Shown: positions 34,400-49,300 of the stretch, piece after piece
Position numbering within the stretch: position 1 is the stretch's first letter
Layout of the letters: every line of letters begins with the position of its first letter
Assembly (NCBI RefSeq): GCF_964355755.1
Contig: NC_092679.1
Coordinates: 17,040,932 to 17,104,931, forward strand
Reading direction: 5' to 3'
Source of the DNA: Antedon mediterranea
Taxonomy: Eukaryota > Echinodermata > Crinoidea > Comatulida > Antedonidae
Length of the DNA: 64,000 nt
Program-made: the position numbers and the translations under genes
Notes under the pieces: model-generated
Database searches by the model: none
Told to the model about the DNA's origin: nothing
Seen by the model: only the letters and a program-made list of their open reading frames with translations

Positions 34400-37300
34400 T
34401 CATTTTATTCCCTTGGATGCGAGCCACTTATCACAGATAGATTTAACAGCGAACTGATTCGTTTCATGTGCTGCAGCTGCAATGCGTTTGACGTCATCCA
34501 CACTTTCTGACTTTACAGCTATTAAATACGCTGACTTGAGTTTGCCACATAATATATAAGCACTTATCTATAGAAAGCAATAAAAATTAAAATTATGAAT
34601 AAAAATTTATAATAATTCAAGTATATGTTTAATATTATGTAAGGGAACAAGGTAAGATTCCATAGGATAGTAAACAAATGAACTGAAACTGGATAGGACA
34701 TTATAAATATGGTATTGAGCATAATTCACACATACACCAATCAGGCAAATAAGATTGTTCATTTAATTTAATTTTATTCGAATTCAAAACAAAATAACAT
34801 TAAAAAACAGTATGGAATGCATTCAGGGTAGCACAAAAAAGTAACGAATGGTCATAATTATTTCCATTGTGGCACAATGCTCCACGTGGCAATGCTCCAA
34901 TCTTTGTACTCGATATGCACACGCCCATTTCATGCAAACGAAAAGTCGCTGTTGATGTACGAGCAATCCGACACGAACTTGAACTGGAGCCGGACCAGAG
35001 CCGGATTGAAGCAGGCGTTAAAAAAACTTTATTTCTGTATAGTTTTAATGATCTGCTTTGATTGAGTGGACACATCAATAGACCTGATTGATAGGATAGG
35101 AAGCTACAAATAAAGTTAAATTTTATTCCATTCACAACCACATACCTGGTTTGTATACTTCTTCATCAGTTTTACAAGGTATTCCGTTTCCTTAACAAAC
35201 TGCGGATCAGATACAACAATCTTGACGCAAGCACCGAGAACACTATCGCCTGTGTCTGCATCACAGTATTTATTGTTACGAAGCTTCTCCATAAATGCGC
35301 CTATCTCTTTCACCTTGCGCTTCTCTGACAGAGCTTGACCAACACGGGTGAACACGAGTAAGGCAGAGAGACGATAAATCTAAAGGATTTACATTGTATA
35401 GAAAATCAATTAGCAGAGGAATGGTAACTCAATGGCTAAACTAACGGAATACTGTAACTAACTACTATATAACTTAAATATCTAACTAACTATCTACAGT
35501 ATTGTAACTACCTAACTACCGTAACTACCTAACTAATATATCTGACTATCTAACTACTGTAGCTACTACTATACTACTCTAAAACTAACTCTACCTACTT
35601 TACCTTCTGTAACTAACTCCTTAATTTAACTACTGTAACTAACTACTCTAAAACTACCTACTTTAACTGTAACTAACTACCTACTTTAACTACTGCAACC
35701 AACTAACTGTAACTAACTAATCTAACTACCTACTTTAACTAACTAACTGTACCTACTTTAACTACTGTAACTAACTACTCTAAAACTACCTACTTTAACT
35801 GTAACTAACTACCTACTTTAACTACTGCAACCAACTAACTGTAACTAACTAATCTAACTACCTACTTTAACTACTGCAACCAACTAACTGTAACTAACTA
35901 ATCTAACTACCTACTTTAACTGTAACTAACTACCTACTTTAACTACTGCAACCAACTAACTGTAACTAACTAATCTAACTACCTACTTTAACTACTGCAA
36001 CCAACTAACTGTAACTAACTACTCTAAAACTACCTACTTTAACTGTAACTAACTACCTACTTTAACTACTGCAACCAACTAACTGTAACTAACTAATCTA
36101 ACTACCTACTTTAACTAACTAACTGTACCTACTTTAACTACTGTAACTAACTACTCTAAAACTACCTACTTTAACTAACTAACTGTACCTACTTTAACTA
36201 CTGCAACCAACTAACTGTAACTAACTAATCTAACTACCTACTTTAATTAACTAACTGTACCTACTTTAACTACTGTAACTAACTACTCTAAAACTACCTA
36301 CTTTAACTGTAACTAACTACCTACTTTAACTACTGCAACCAACTAACTGTAACTAACTAATCTAACTACCTACTTTAACTAACTAACTGTACCTACTTTA
36401 ACTACTGTAACTAACTAAATCTAACTACCTACTTTAACTAACTAACTGTACCTACTTTAACTACTGTAACTAACTACTCTAAAACTACCTACTTTAACTA
36501 ACTAACTACCTACTTTAACTACTGCAACCAACTAACTGTAACTAACTAATCTAACTACCTACTTTAATTAACTAACTGTACCTACTTTAACTACTGTAAC
36601 TAACTACTCTAAAACTACCTACTTTAACTGTAACTAACTACCTACTTTAACTACTGCAACCAACTAACTGTAACTAACTACTCTAAAACTACCTACTTTA
36701 ATTAACTAACTGTACCTACTTTAACTACTGTAACTAACTACTCTAAAACTACCTACTTTAACTAACTAACTGTACCTACTTTAACTACTGCAACCAACTA
36801 ACTGTAACTAACTAATCTAACTACCTACTTTAACTAACTAACTAACTGTACCTACTTTAACTACTGTAACTAACTACTCTAAAACTACCTACTTTAACTG
36901 TAACTAACTACCTACTTTAACTAACTAACTGTACCTACTTTAACTACTGTAACTAACTACTCTAACTACCGAACCAACACTACTGTAACTATGGTAATAT
37001 AGCTATCTAATCTTTTTATTATATCACTATTCTGATTTTTAGGTTTATCGTAAAATCACCTGAGGGACAGTCATAGCTGATCAGTACTGTATCAGTTATA
37101 GTTAATGATTTACAATATGCATTCATTAAGTCACAATTTACGATCATGATATCGTGCTGTTAAATTAGTATTTTGTAAGAAGTAATATTAAAATAATACT
37201 TATAATAAACTCCTAGAATCATACCAAAAGTGGTCTTTGACAAACATTACTACTATTACCTGAATAATCTTGTAGCCAAGGTTAAAGCTTCGATCCATAT

Positions 37301-40300
37301 CAAGTCCTATCATTAACATCTGTGTTGGAATAAGAAAGGAATATGATCATTATTATTACTATTATCAACAACCATTGTTTCCAGTAAGAAAGAGAGAAAT
37401 AGTGTTTGAAAGGGTCACCATTATTTATGGTTATCTGGGTCTAGCATCTTGACTGATATATTCTCTCATGACAAACTACTGAAACATTTTCAATAATTAA
37501 AAGTAATCTCCGTCCAAAGATATTTAAAGAAATACATTTTAAATCATCTACAATGCTCCTTCTACTGTATAGCTCCTAATGACACCCTAGGCAAATCACC
37601 AACCCCTAAATAGCTCCTTTTTTTTGGCTCCACCCCAAAAATCTGATCTACCTCTTAAGATACACACCATATATGCTACTTGTTCTTTTTCCTTCTTGCC
37701 TCCAAACAGTGTAGCAACGTTTTGTTTAGAGGCATTTGAGAGCATATTTGAGATTTCGGATTGTTCCACTTGATGGAGACACTTGGTGACTTCTAGTTGC
37801 ATCTCAATTGTTTTTATGTGCCTGGAAAAAAAATTATATGCACCTGATTGTATTCTTGTAATTTGATTGGTCAATTACTCATCATTTGGAATTAGCTAAC
37901 AAAAAAGTGGTGATATTTAACACGCTCTAATGCACGTTCAGCTTTCTGTCTGAATTTTTGCCATACTTGTCGTGTTCGGAAATCAACTTGTTATGAGAGG
38001 CATCTATAAACTGTTCTACTCCACATCTAATGTTGGCACATTGCTTTTTAAATGGCCTAGCTTCCCGGCCTAGCATCCGTCAATGATTTACGATTTGAAT
38101 AACAGTAGGTGGGTCATTCATCTACACACCACTGACTTACTTTGCAACATCCGACGCTGACAGGGACATCTGATGTCCAGGTGATGACCCTCTTGAATCA
38201 CTGACCATTTTCAAATGGTGTTTTGCTGTGTCCAGATAGTGTAGTCGTTCAAATAAATCAGCATATGATTTCACATGGTCTTGGAAAAACCGAATACAAG
38301 TCATCGATGCCCGAACATAATCCTGAAAGTGTAAGTTATTTCTGTCACTATTCATTCGGGCTAGTAGTTATTTGTTGATTGAATATTCTATTTTACTACC
38401 CCATTTGCCCACACCACACAACTAAATTTTAATGAGATGCTTATTAAGTCTAAAGTATAGCTCTTGGTAATAGCATGGTGGTCATGGTATATACGGGGAA
38501 AACAAAGATGTTTTCTCCAAGGATCATTTCAATGCACTTTGCAAATGTAAAGCTCTGTTTACACTATCGAACTAGTTTGACAAAAAAAATGTGATGTGCG
38601 CAAATATGGTGGTGACGCCCAAATATGGTAGTGATATGACATCATCATGTCCGTTATTTGGGCACATCATAAATTTTGATAGTGTAGATTTGTTGGGGAA
38701 ACAGTAAATTGATATACATTTGATGGCGAATACAACAAATGTGTATTACTCAGCAGGATCTGTGTAAAAGTATCATTTCAATGCATTAGGCAGATTCAGA
38801 GGCTCTGGTAGTGGAGCTTTAGGGAACATTGAATTGATATACATTTGATGGCAAATACATCAAAATGTGTATTACTCAGAAGGATCTGTGTAAAGGTATC
38901 ATTTCAATGCACTAAGCACATTCAGAAGCATTCACTTTACCTTCATAAAAACCTGGAATTGATACAGTACATGCATATATCGTTTGCTGGACAAATATCG
39001 ACATGTTGCTGTCAGGTACTTGGACCACATATTAAGACTCGAGTCAACCAACATCATCTGCTCGTGGAGTTTATAAATACCGCCCTCTTTAACGCATGTA
39101 ATGATGATACCCTCTATGAATACGGATGCATCACATTTCTGTATAGTATATTAAACTTCATAAACTTAAATTTCATAAAATTGTTGTCTTATCTGTCATA
39201 TGATTAAGTTTGGCCTTAAAGTAATAACACTTTACTTTTTTGAAGTTAAAACATTTCTTAAACATAATTAAATTAATATTAATCTCATGTTCTTTTAAAT
39301 GTTTTTCATCTATTTCACTATGATACAATTCAAATATGTTTTATGTTTGAAATACCTTACTTTTTGTTCAACTGTTTATACAAAATTGAGAAACAAAAAT
39401 TGATGAACAAGTAAAAGAACCAAAATGGAATACACAGGATGCATACAGTTTCTCTAGAGTAATTTCAGTGAGTGGTCTGGTGGTTAAGACAGTGGAACCG
39501 TAATTACGTAGCCATAACATCGGCAAGAGTTCAAGGCTCACTTGCTCCATGGTCCTGGTGTTAGAACGAGTTCTCTCGGATAAGGACTATAAACCGTAGG
39601 TCCAAATTTCAATAACTTTCCAGGCCTGGGAAATATTTTAACTCCCGGTTTTCAATGACTGCATGAACCCAGAAACATCCTTATGACCTTACCTTAGCAA
39701 TGATATAAAGTAGTGCTTTGGGTAGGTAATCATGCTTCATATAAAACTCCACCATCAGTAGATGTGTACCGAACGTCTCTATATACCATTTGCACTGCTC
39801 AGTTGGTGCACGGTACATCTGCTCAACAACAGATGTTATCTAGAAAAACAAATCGAAAAAGAACGCCAATAAGACCCTTAATCATGATATTGTAAGTGTT
39901 TACTATTCCATAGGTAAAGCATGTAATGTGCTATTCATATACGGTAGAATCCTTCTTTGGGACACCCCTATGAAAGGGAAACGTTGTCATGAAACGAACA
40001 AGGCGAAATATAGATGCAACACTATGACCAAGCCCTATTCAGAGGACACCCCTATGTTATCCCTACTGTAATATATTATTGCATAAATAACATTGTATTT
40101 ACCTGTTTCGGATCAGCAAAATACTCTCTAATATAGCTTGGAGATGACTTGCTGATTTCCTGAACCTTAGAAATAAGAAAAAAAGATGTTATTAAAATAT
40201 TATTTCACAATACCGGGGTACGGCGGATAAAAATAAGTCAAATATCAAAGGAGTAAAGCTGTCTACACTATCAATAAGTTTGACAAAACAAGTGTGATGT

Positions 40301-43300
40301 GCTCAAATATGGTAGTGATATGACATCATCATGTCCATATATGGGCATGGGTATGTAGTTTACATATGGAGCTATTAAATGTCGGTATACAGTATTTCTC
40401 CTGCATGTGACAACAGTAGATAGTAAATTTCTTGAAGACATAATAGTAAAAATTAATAAATCAAACTCACCGAAACAGCCTCAGTGTTGACAGACTGCAG
40501 GAATTGAAGAATATCTGAAAGCAGCTTAGACGGAGGATGGAGGCTATTCTTGTCATCGATGGTCTGAAATGAAAAAAGAACTCTCAAACCTCATTTGAAC
40601 CAACCATAATGGCAGTAGTTTGGAAAGATACCTATTTCGGTAGAAATGACAGAATGGAAAAAAAATCTACACACATTGTAAAGTATAAACCGGTTAGATC
40701 AAGACACAACTTTGCGCTGATTACTAGCTGCATTATTATGGGAGTATGTTTCCATTTTTTTGATCCAAAAAATGACCGTGGTAATAATGTGCAGCACATT
40801 GATTGCTTGCTTATATGCTCTATATAAGAATGAACTATTATATATTATCATTATAGCTCTAACATATGTTTAACCTCATTTTTCGTACTTTTAAAACTCT
40901 TTTAAACTTCTCTTTTGCTCCTTCATAATCTCCAGACCTCAGACAGCTCATGCCCCAAGAGGCCCACACAGCCCCAGTGTCTAGCCTGCACTTTGTTGAC
41001 ACTTCCATGGCAAGATTCAACCTCTCACTCTCTAACAATCTATCACGGATCAGCCTGAAAATGTAATTGTTTAAAAATATTTACTGTTTATTCAGTAATG
41101 TATGGTGGCATTGTCAGTCAATATGTATATAAGTCATAAAATACCACCAAAATTACGAGTGAGAATCAATATCATCATCAAAAAAAAAATCATTGGCGAT
41201 TGAAGCTAAAGGCCTGGAAGCTAGGCCATTCAAAAAAATGCCTCAACTTTGACCGAGGAGTAGAATAGTTATAAACGGCACGCACTACAGTTATAAACGG
41301 TGCGCACTACAGTTATAAATGGCGCGCACTACAGTTATAAAAATTCTAAAAATTTTCAAAAAGTTGAACCTGCATTTATAGAATTTATAGCTCATTAGAT
41401 ATCACTTTTCTGTGCCTAACCTTGCAGTGTCAGGCTTTGTTAACTGTTGAATACTTGGAATGTCTAGACAGTTGGCAGTGACAAAGTTGGACAGCAGATC
41501 AACCAGACTGATGTATGTATCACACTGCTCAATCTTGTGGATAGCTTCTGCTTTCATGAACTTTAACTTGGCATCAAATAAAAGGGTTTTAATCATGCTG
41601 CAATAAAAATAAATAATTTAAAGATGCATACTATTACTAATTGTGTTATTTAGAACCATACCAGGTATGAACCATACAAGGTATGAACCATACAAGGTAT
41701 GATGAACCATACAAGGTATGAACCATTAAGGTATGATAAACCATTAAGGTATGATGAACCATACAAGGTATAAACCATACAAGGTATGATGAACCATACA
41801 AGGTATGATGAACCATACAAGGAATGATGAACCATACAAGGTATGATGAACCCTACAAGGTATGAACCATACAAGGTATGATGAACCATACAAGGTATGA
41901 TGAACCATACAAGGTATGAACCATTAAGGTATGATAAACCATTAAGGTATGATGAACCATAAAGGTATAAACCATACAAGGTATGAACCATACAAGGTAT
42001 GAACTATACAAGGTATGATGAACCATACAAGGTATGATGAACCATACAAGGTATGATGAACCATACAAAGTATGATGAACCATACAAAGTATGATGAACC
42101 ATACAAGGTATGATGAACCATACAAGGTATGATGAACCATACAAGGTATGATGAACCATACAAAGTATGATGAACCATACAAGGTATGATGAACCATACA
42201 AGGTATGATGAACCATACAAGGTATGATGAACCATACAAGGTATGATGAACCATACAAGGTATGATGAACCATTAAGGTATGATAAGGTATAAACCATAC
42301 AAGGTATGATGAACCCTACAAGGTATGAACCCTACAAGGTATGAACTAAGGTATGAACCCTAGACAGAACTTCAAATGTTTTACTATTCGAAACATTAAA
42401 ATCAACATTATTTGTAGAATTAATACCTTATTAGTAAGTTGTAGTCAATCTCTGGGTTTGGTACGCCAGGTTTCAACGGTCGTAAATTCTCGGACAAACT
42501 TTGACATAGTTCAAGAACCAAGACTCCGCATTCACTGGGGTCAGTATGTAGGTCAAGTATGGAAATACAAAGTGATGTACTTGGTGCCTGAAATAGGAAA
42601 TCAAATATATATGTATTTTTTAATCTTACACTGTAACACTGTAAATCGTTACTATCAAAGAAATATACAGTATAAAAGTGATCTATTTCAACATCTAAGT
42701 ATTAACTTTTTTTTTTCTTTTTTTTAAAAGAAGATATTCAAAGAAAAAAAAATATACTTAAATAGGTAAAATAACATAGCAATACGAAAACGTTATTCAA
42801 CCAAGTTCTAGATAATGTTGGAATGGTCAAACAAGCCTTCATTAACAACTCGAAGGCCCGCTTATTTTGAATCGGCATTTATTTATCATATGCCATCTAG
42901 AACACTGTCCGAGTTAGAGATTACATTTTTAAATATAATAATAGCAAAAAAAAACAACAACAAAAAAACCCCAAATATAAATGACTATTAACCTGGTCGT
43001 AGCAGAACTCGTCGCGGACTGTCTTGTTATAAACTGAATCGTGCTTTAGCTTGAAATGCGTTGCTCCAGCACGAGGTAACAGCAGTGGGGTAGTGCTTCT
43101 AGGACTGGGGGATGGTGTACGACTTGTTCTGCGATCACTACCTGGCCTTAAACTGGAACCTACGAAAAGATAAAATGTATACTCTAAAATACATTAGTAC
43201 TATTGATAGATGGTCAGTAAAAATCTATTTTAACTAATGTTCGAGGATAAGGTGACATCTAGTGTTTACAAAAAGTTCACAGGTGACATAGAGGTCTTGG

Positions 43301-46300
43301 AAACTTTAATCTAACAAAAATATCTGTACAGTACTTGTAATAAAATATACTATACCTGACATCCTTCGTGGAGACATGTCTGGTCTGACAGAGATCCTAA
43401 AAAAACATTTATTTTATTAATTCTAAAATCAAAATTATGAACAAATAGATTGAATTGAGCTGATGGGGTTTTAAAAGCACATTTTACATAATAGTATTAA
43501 CCAACTGCTAAATATGGTCTGTGGTTCAAATATTACCTTCTTGGCATAATGAAATGACGATAACAATCGTCGCATATTCGCACAGGAACTTCACCGTAAC
43601 CTTTGACAATAGCTTGAAGCTGTGAACAGCGCCAGCAGACTACTCGTCCACAACGGCGACAATGATGCCTTCTATTGAACTATAAGATAATACATAATTT
43701 AATGGGCTACAACCAAGGCAATCTAACACTTAAACAGGATGCTGAGATCTGGCAATCAAAGGGTTTATCTGCGGTTGCGAAACGATTAGTTCCACACCCT
43801 TAACAGACACCATGCACTGCGGAGAATATGTACACAGTACAGTAAGTCTGTTGGTATTTGTGGCAGCCAGACATAAGATCAAAGGACTGTTACAAGTTCC
43901 TATATTGTAAGCGCAGTGTCCTGATGTTTGATTTTCTTGCTATATCTATGTGGACTGGATACAAATTCCATTTTTTATGGTTATAAAAAAACTGCCGTTC
44001 TCCTAAAAGAACACAATGCTCACAATTTATAATCATGGGGATTCACTCTAAAGCTTGGTTCCCACTAAGGATGTAAAGCAAGTTTGAATAATCCACTTGT
44101 GATTGGTCAAATCACTTGTGCTACAATTACGTCCTTACGTTGCACCCAATGGGAAACAAGCATTACAGTTTGCCTCCTCTACTCATTGTTCGTGCGTAGA
44201 AAAAAAATAATTTTCCTATCAAGACTTTTAGAGTTAAAACGTACCATACTAAATTTTTCAGTTTTGCAAACCATGCAAAACGTGACATCCATGTCTTTAA
44301 CCCAGTCTTCTTTCTTGGGAGGTGAAGAGGGTAATTGGTGCATCAAGTCATCTTTCATTTCATCCATCATAGAGCTTGTCTCTGGATCATCAGGTACTGT
44401 ACATTGTACAGGTTCATCCTCTATAAAACAGTCATCTATAGAAATATATTTTAAAGAAAATTGGAAAAAAAAGGGTTTCGTTAATGTTAACAAATCTTTG
44501 TAACAATACAAAAATATGTTTAATACATAAAGAAGCCAATTCTCATATTAATTTGTATACCACTAGTTCGAGGGTTCAAAACCTCTTTTTTCCATTGAAG
44601 TCCTTTTCAAACTGGAAACCACGGGAGTGATGGTAAATATGACTATCTCATGGTATTTTCCCCTTTTGTGACAAAACAAACACTACCCCTGTAGAAATCA
44701 TGGCTAGTGGCTTGTTGTATACACTATTTGTATAGTGTATATTTACATGTTTTTACAGTTCTGAAAAAAATTTAGATACAGTAGCTGTAATTAACTGTAA
44801 GAAAAATTAGTTGGGTCAGGTCCCTGAGCATGGGATGTTTGTCTTTTGTTTTGTTTATATAGATAGGATAATAATAAAGAAAACAATATTTTGAAAAAAA
44901 AAAGAATTGGGTAAAATAAGTTTTAATTACCCCAAGTTTGTGCAATTGTATTGATAACAAGCGCCTCTCTTGCATATTTTGAGACAAGCTGATCAATCTC
45001 GTTCTTCCAACATGTCATATCTGGTTGACCATCAAGATGACCAGTCAAAACAGACATTACATTGCTAGCAACTACAAGCTATAAAGATGAATGCATATAA
45101 AAATAAATTAAATCTGAATAATCGCGGGAGTTTCTGGACATTTCTACAGATTGTTTTGAATATACAAAAAAATCTTCCCAACCATGCATCAGTTTCCATT
45201 TAGTGAGTAGACAGTGGAACCGTAATTACGTAGCCATAACATCAGCAAGAGTTCAAGGCTCAGTCGCTCCATGATTCTAGTGGTAGAACTAGTCTTCTCA
45301 AAAAAGGACTTTAAATGTTAGGTCATGAACCTAGTACAACTTTCGAGATGAGTAGGGGTTTATTCCAGTGCATTAGTACATCACAGCCACTGATCATAAC
45401 TGGGCCCTCTGGGAGACCAGTCTTTGACTGAAGAGCTCACTCAGTATAAATTTTTTTTTTTCTTAAATAGGTTCTGCAAATAGGACTAAAGATGCAAAAC
45501 AGTCGCATAGTTTTCTCAATGGTTTGGTAAAAAGACTCCTGTTCGAAGTACAACATCTTTATTCATTCACAATTACAATGTTTAATAGTACCAAAAGAAG
45601 CTTGTCAGTTTGGATACCATATACATACAGCAGACAACATTCATGAACGAAAACAAATTGAAATAAAAATAATAAAAATCAATATGGGTCGCCCACTACC
45701 GGTCAGCACATCCTGTGCATTCTTACATTGGAATTCATAATTAACTGCTCCAGTATTAACAGTGGTTTGCTCATCAGATGTTCATATCCAGCCTGTGTTA
45801 CAGATGACATACAAAGTAACATCTACAGTACAAAAGACAAATACATATAATTAATTGTGCATTAAACCTTGATTTTTTTTGGAGGATACATTTAATTATA
45901 AGAAATTATAGGTTAGGGACAATTGTATAGATCATTCTCCTTACATTAACACCAATTGTTGTTGCATTGAATTCTTGAAGCTGTTTGGATGGAATGTGGT
46001 CTGCAAGGTGTGTTGTAACAAACTGTACAATAGATAGTATACCATGTAAGCTAACACCAGATGTCTCCAGAAGAGATTTGCACAGAGAAAAGCAGTACTG
46101 TTTGTCATTGGTGCTCTCAAGAATCTGGTTAAGCGATAAAATAAATCACAAAGAAATTAGATCCCTGTGACGTCTATTTTACAATGGTTTACAAACATGA
46201 AAATGTTGCATAAAAGCCATGAAGCCAATATTAATTGAATTAAAAATTATCATATTTTTAAAGAAAATCATAAAGAAATTAGATCACAGTGGTGTCAATT

Positions 46301-49300
46301 TTACAAATGTTTAAAACATGAAAATGTTGCAAAAAGCTTTTCACCATGGAGCCAATATTATATAATTACTAAATATAAGGATATTACTTTATCATCATAT
46401 TAGCATATTATTTATATAAAATTATTTACCTGGTATATTTTGATATTTGGATGACTTTCTTTAAGCAGTGACACTAAGTATTTCTTCTCAATCAACTATA
46501 AAAGAAATAATAAATTACGGTAAAAGTAAACCACTTTTGTTATCAACAGGATTTAAAGCAGGCATCTGTCACTTGTATTCACGCCTTGTAATCTATTCCT
46601 TAGTATGTTCATTCTGTCTTGTTAAACAACCTCAAATTCTAAATAAGTTCATAGGAAATTAATATTATTATTTTAAAAACTCCTTTTAAACAAAATATTA
46701 TTCTATTCCAACCTGTTTTAATATTATACTTGAGTTGTGAAGATCAGCCCAAGTGAGAGCAGTTTCATATTCGTGACATGACAAAATAACTGCCAAAACT
46801 TGTTTCGGCTTTGCATATGATTGCTCCGCTATATACTGCCATCGTTTGTAGCTAACCAAATCATTCCATAAATCTTCGCTTTCTTCTTTTGTGACTATGT
46901 CACATGACCGTGGATTGAAGGACTTTGCATATTCTGAAATCTGAAACAGAGTAAAAAATATTTAGACATGTGAGCATGCTTGAACTTTATTGACAAAATC
47001 CACACAACTAAAATGAATATTTAAAAAATTTGCATAGTTACTGAAGCTATCACAACATATATACTGCCTATCATTTAAATTAATAATTAGTTAAGTTCTG
47101 TCTACACTATCAAACTAGTTTGACAAAAAAAAAGTGTGTGGCCAAATACGGTAGTGATATGACATCATCATGTCCATATATAGGCACATCACATTTTTTT
47201 TGTCACATAAAGTTTGATAGTGTAGACAGAGCTTAAGAAAATGCCCAAATATGGGAGTGATATGCCCAAATATGGGAGTGATATGACATCATCATGTCCA
47301 TATATAGGCACATCACATTTTTTTTGTCACATAAAGTTTGATAATGCAGACAGAGGAAGATGTTTCATACCTTACTATACAATTGCATCTCTTTATATTT
47401 CTGCTGAACTAATTGCACATGTGGAGAGTCTGGAGATAACTGAAAAAAGCAGTGTTCTAGCAACTCCAGACAGTCACCAGAGGAGTAGTATGAAAGAGAA
47501 GTAAGCACCGAGTTCACTAGAAGATCATGATTCCGAACCTGCATCAGGTACTTCTTTGATGCCGCAACATCCAAACTGCGAGAGTCGACATGAAGACCTA
47601 TTAAGACATAGTCACGTAATGTCACCAAATCACTAGAATCAATGTTTTGAAAGTGTATCAGAAGGTCTAGTATATCCAGAGTTTGCTGCCATTTTCCATT
47701 CTCTAATACCTTGTTCAGATCTTCTCTAACAGTCTCCTGAAAAGTGTCACTGTCTACTCTTCCAAAGATGTAAGAGTAACTGTTACCACAAGCATCCAAT
47801 AAAGATTTTGCTTCACCAGTTTTATGATTCTCATTATGAAAACTAAGAAAAACACCTGCAAAATACTGTAGATATTTCTGCAACACTGGAAAATCTTCCA
47901 ATTCCTCAGAAGATGTATCACCACTTATCAGAGCTTCAGTGACATCATTGATGGCTTCTGGTGATATATACAACTTCCAACCACACCCACCATCAAAGAC
48001 ACCAACCACTTTTGATATTGTCCATATGAAACGATTCCTTGCTTCCATGTATTGGAGAGTTTCCTTGTTTGGTGAGAACACTGGTTTTTGATGGACATGC
48101 TCATATTCATCAGCAAGTTGGCTGAGATCAGGTGCAGAAGATCGTCTTTGCATCCGTTGGCCATATCCAGATGCATAACTGAAGGTATAACCAAAATTGA
48201 AGTCCATCGTATTTATCTTAATCTTTAATCCGTTGATCTTGCTAGTTGGTTCATCTGGAAAATCTTCTAAAAAACATAAATCATAAACGGTAGAGACCAA
48301 TGTGCTTATGAAGAGTGAAAAATTATGTCAACAATGTCAAATAAAGACAACATGAAAAGATATGGCAAAGTAATCAAATTGGATCAAATGATAATGCAAG
48401 AACGAAAGCAGATACTGTAGCAGCTGTAGTAGTAGCATTGAATGAGAAAATCTGAAAATAATGATGGCTGTGCTAGTTTTTTTCTGTCAAAGTCAAACAA
48501 GTTATCCAATACTTCTGACATAATCATATTAACAGGTACAATAAGGAATAGAAAAAAGCGTTAATAAGTTAAGTATCAACAAATACCTCTTGTAAAGGCC
48601 TCAATTCTTTTGGGGGAGCAACTTAAGATGAGTGAATCTAAACTGGTTCCAAGTTCTTCCGACACATGTGCTATCAAAAAGTGAATCAATCCTTCAAAGA
48701 TTCTACCAGATTCAATGTTCTCTTGCAGGTTCTTGCCTGTAAAATCCTTGCGGAACCAGGCAACTTGTTGAGGAATTGTTACCTATGGAAGCATAGAGTT
48801 TTATCAATTTTAGTAAACAACCGCTCTGTCTACACTATCAAACTTTATGTGATGTCATATCACTACTGTACCATATTTGGGCACATGACTTTTTGATAGC
48901 ATAGACCAAGCTAATATTAATCAATGTTTGGAATTATAGGTAATAAAGTTTGATCGTTATTATAGTAGTAAATATATTTATAAATTCAGTGACATTTAGT
49001 TTGAGTTCCACCGGAACCTTTTTACAGAGTTTTCAGTAAAACTTTGGTGGCATATGGATTGAGAAACAATAATGCGTTTTACCTGCATCAGCTCTTTGTT
49101 CACTAAGACATGGCTATCAAGATATGATCTCATGGCATCTGACAACTGTTCATATAATTGGTCTTCCTCTAAAACCTATAGACAGTCAACATATAAGCAT
49201 GCAACATAAAGTTGGTATAGTCATTATTGATTTAAAGGGGAATTTTGGGTTTAAATTAGTTTAAAATATTGTTTATTTATTAAAGTTAAGAGATAAATCT

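Noticed and set aside
38845-39207. 120-codon plus frame
   Set aside because: Antisense shadow of ZFYVE26 exon 36, whose minus-strand reading matches the family.
41650-42298. Several 90-130 codon minus frames (MVHHTLYGSSYLVWF repeats)
   Set aside because: Translation of the 19-bp array in ZFYVE26 intron 30, open in all three frames.
44084-44503. 139-codon plus frame
   Set aside because: Antisense shadow of the FYVE-containing exon 26.
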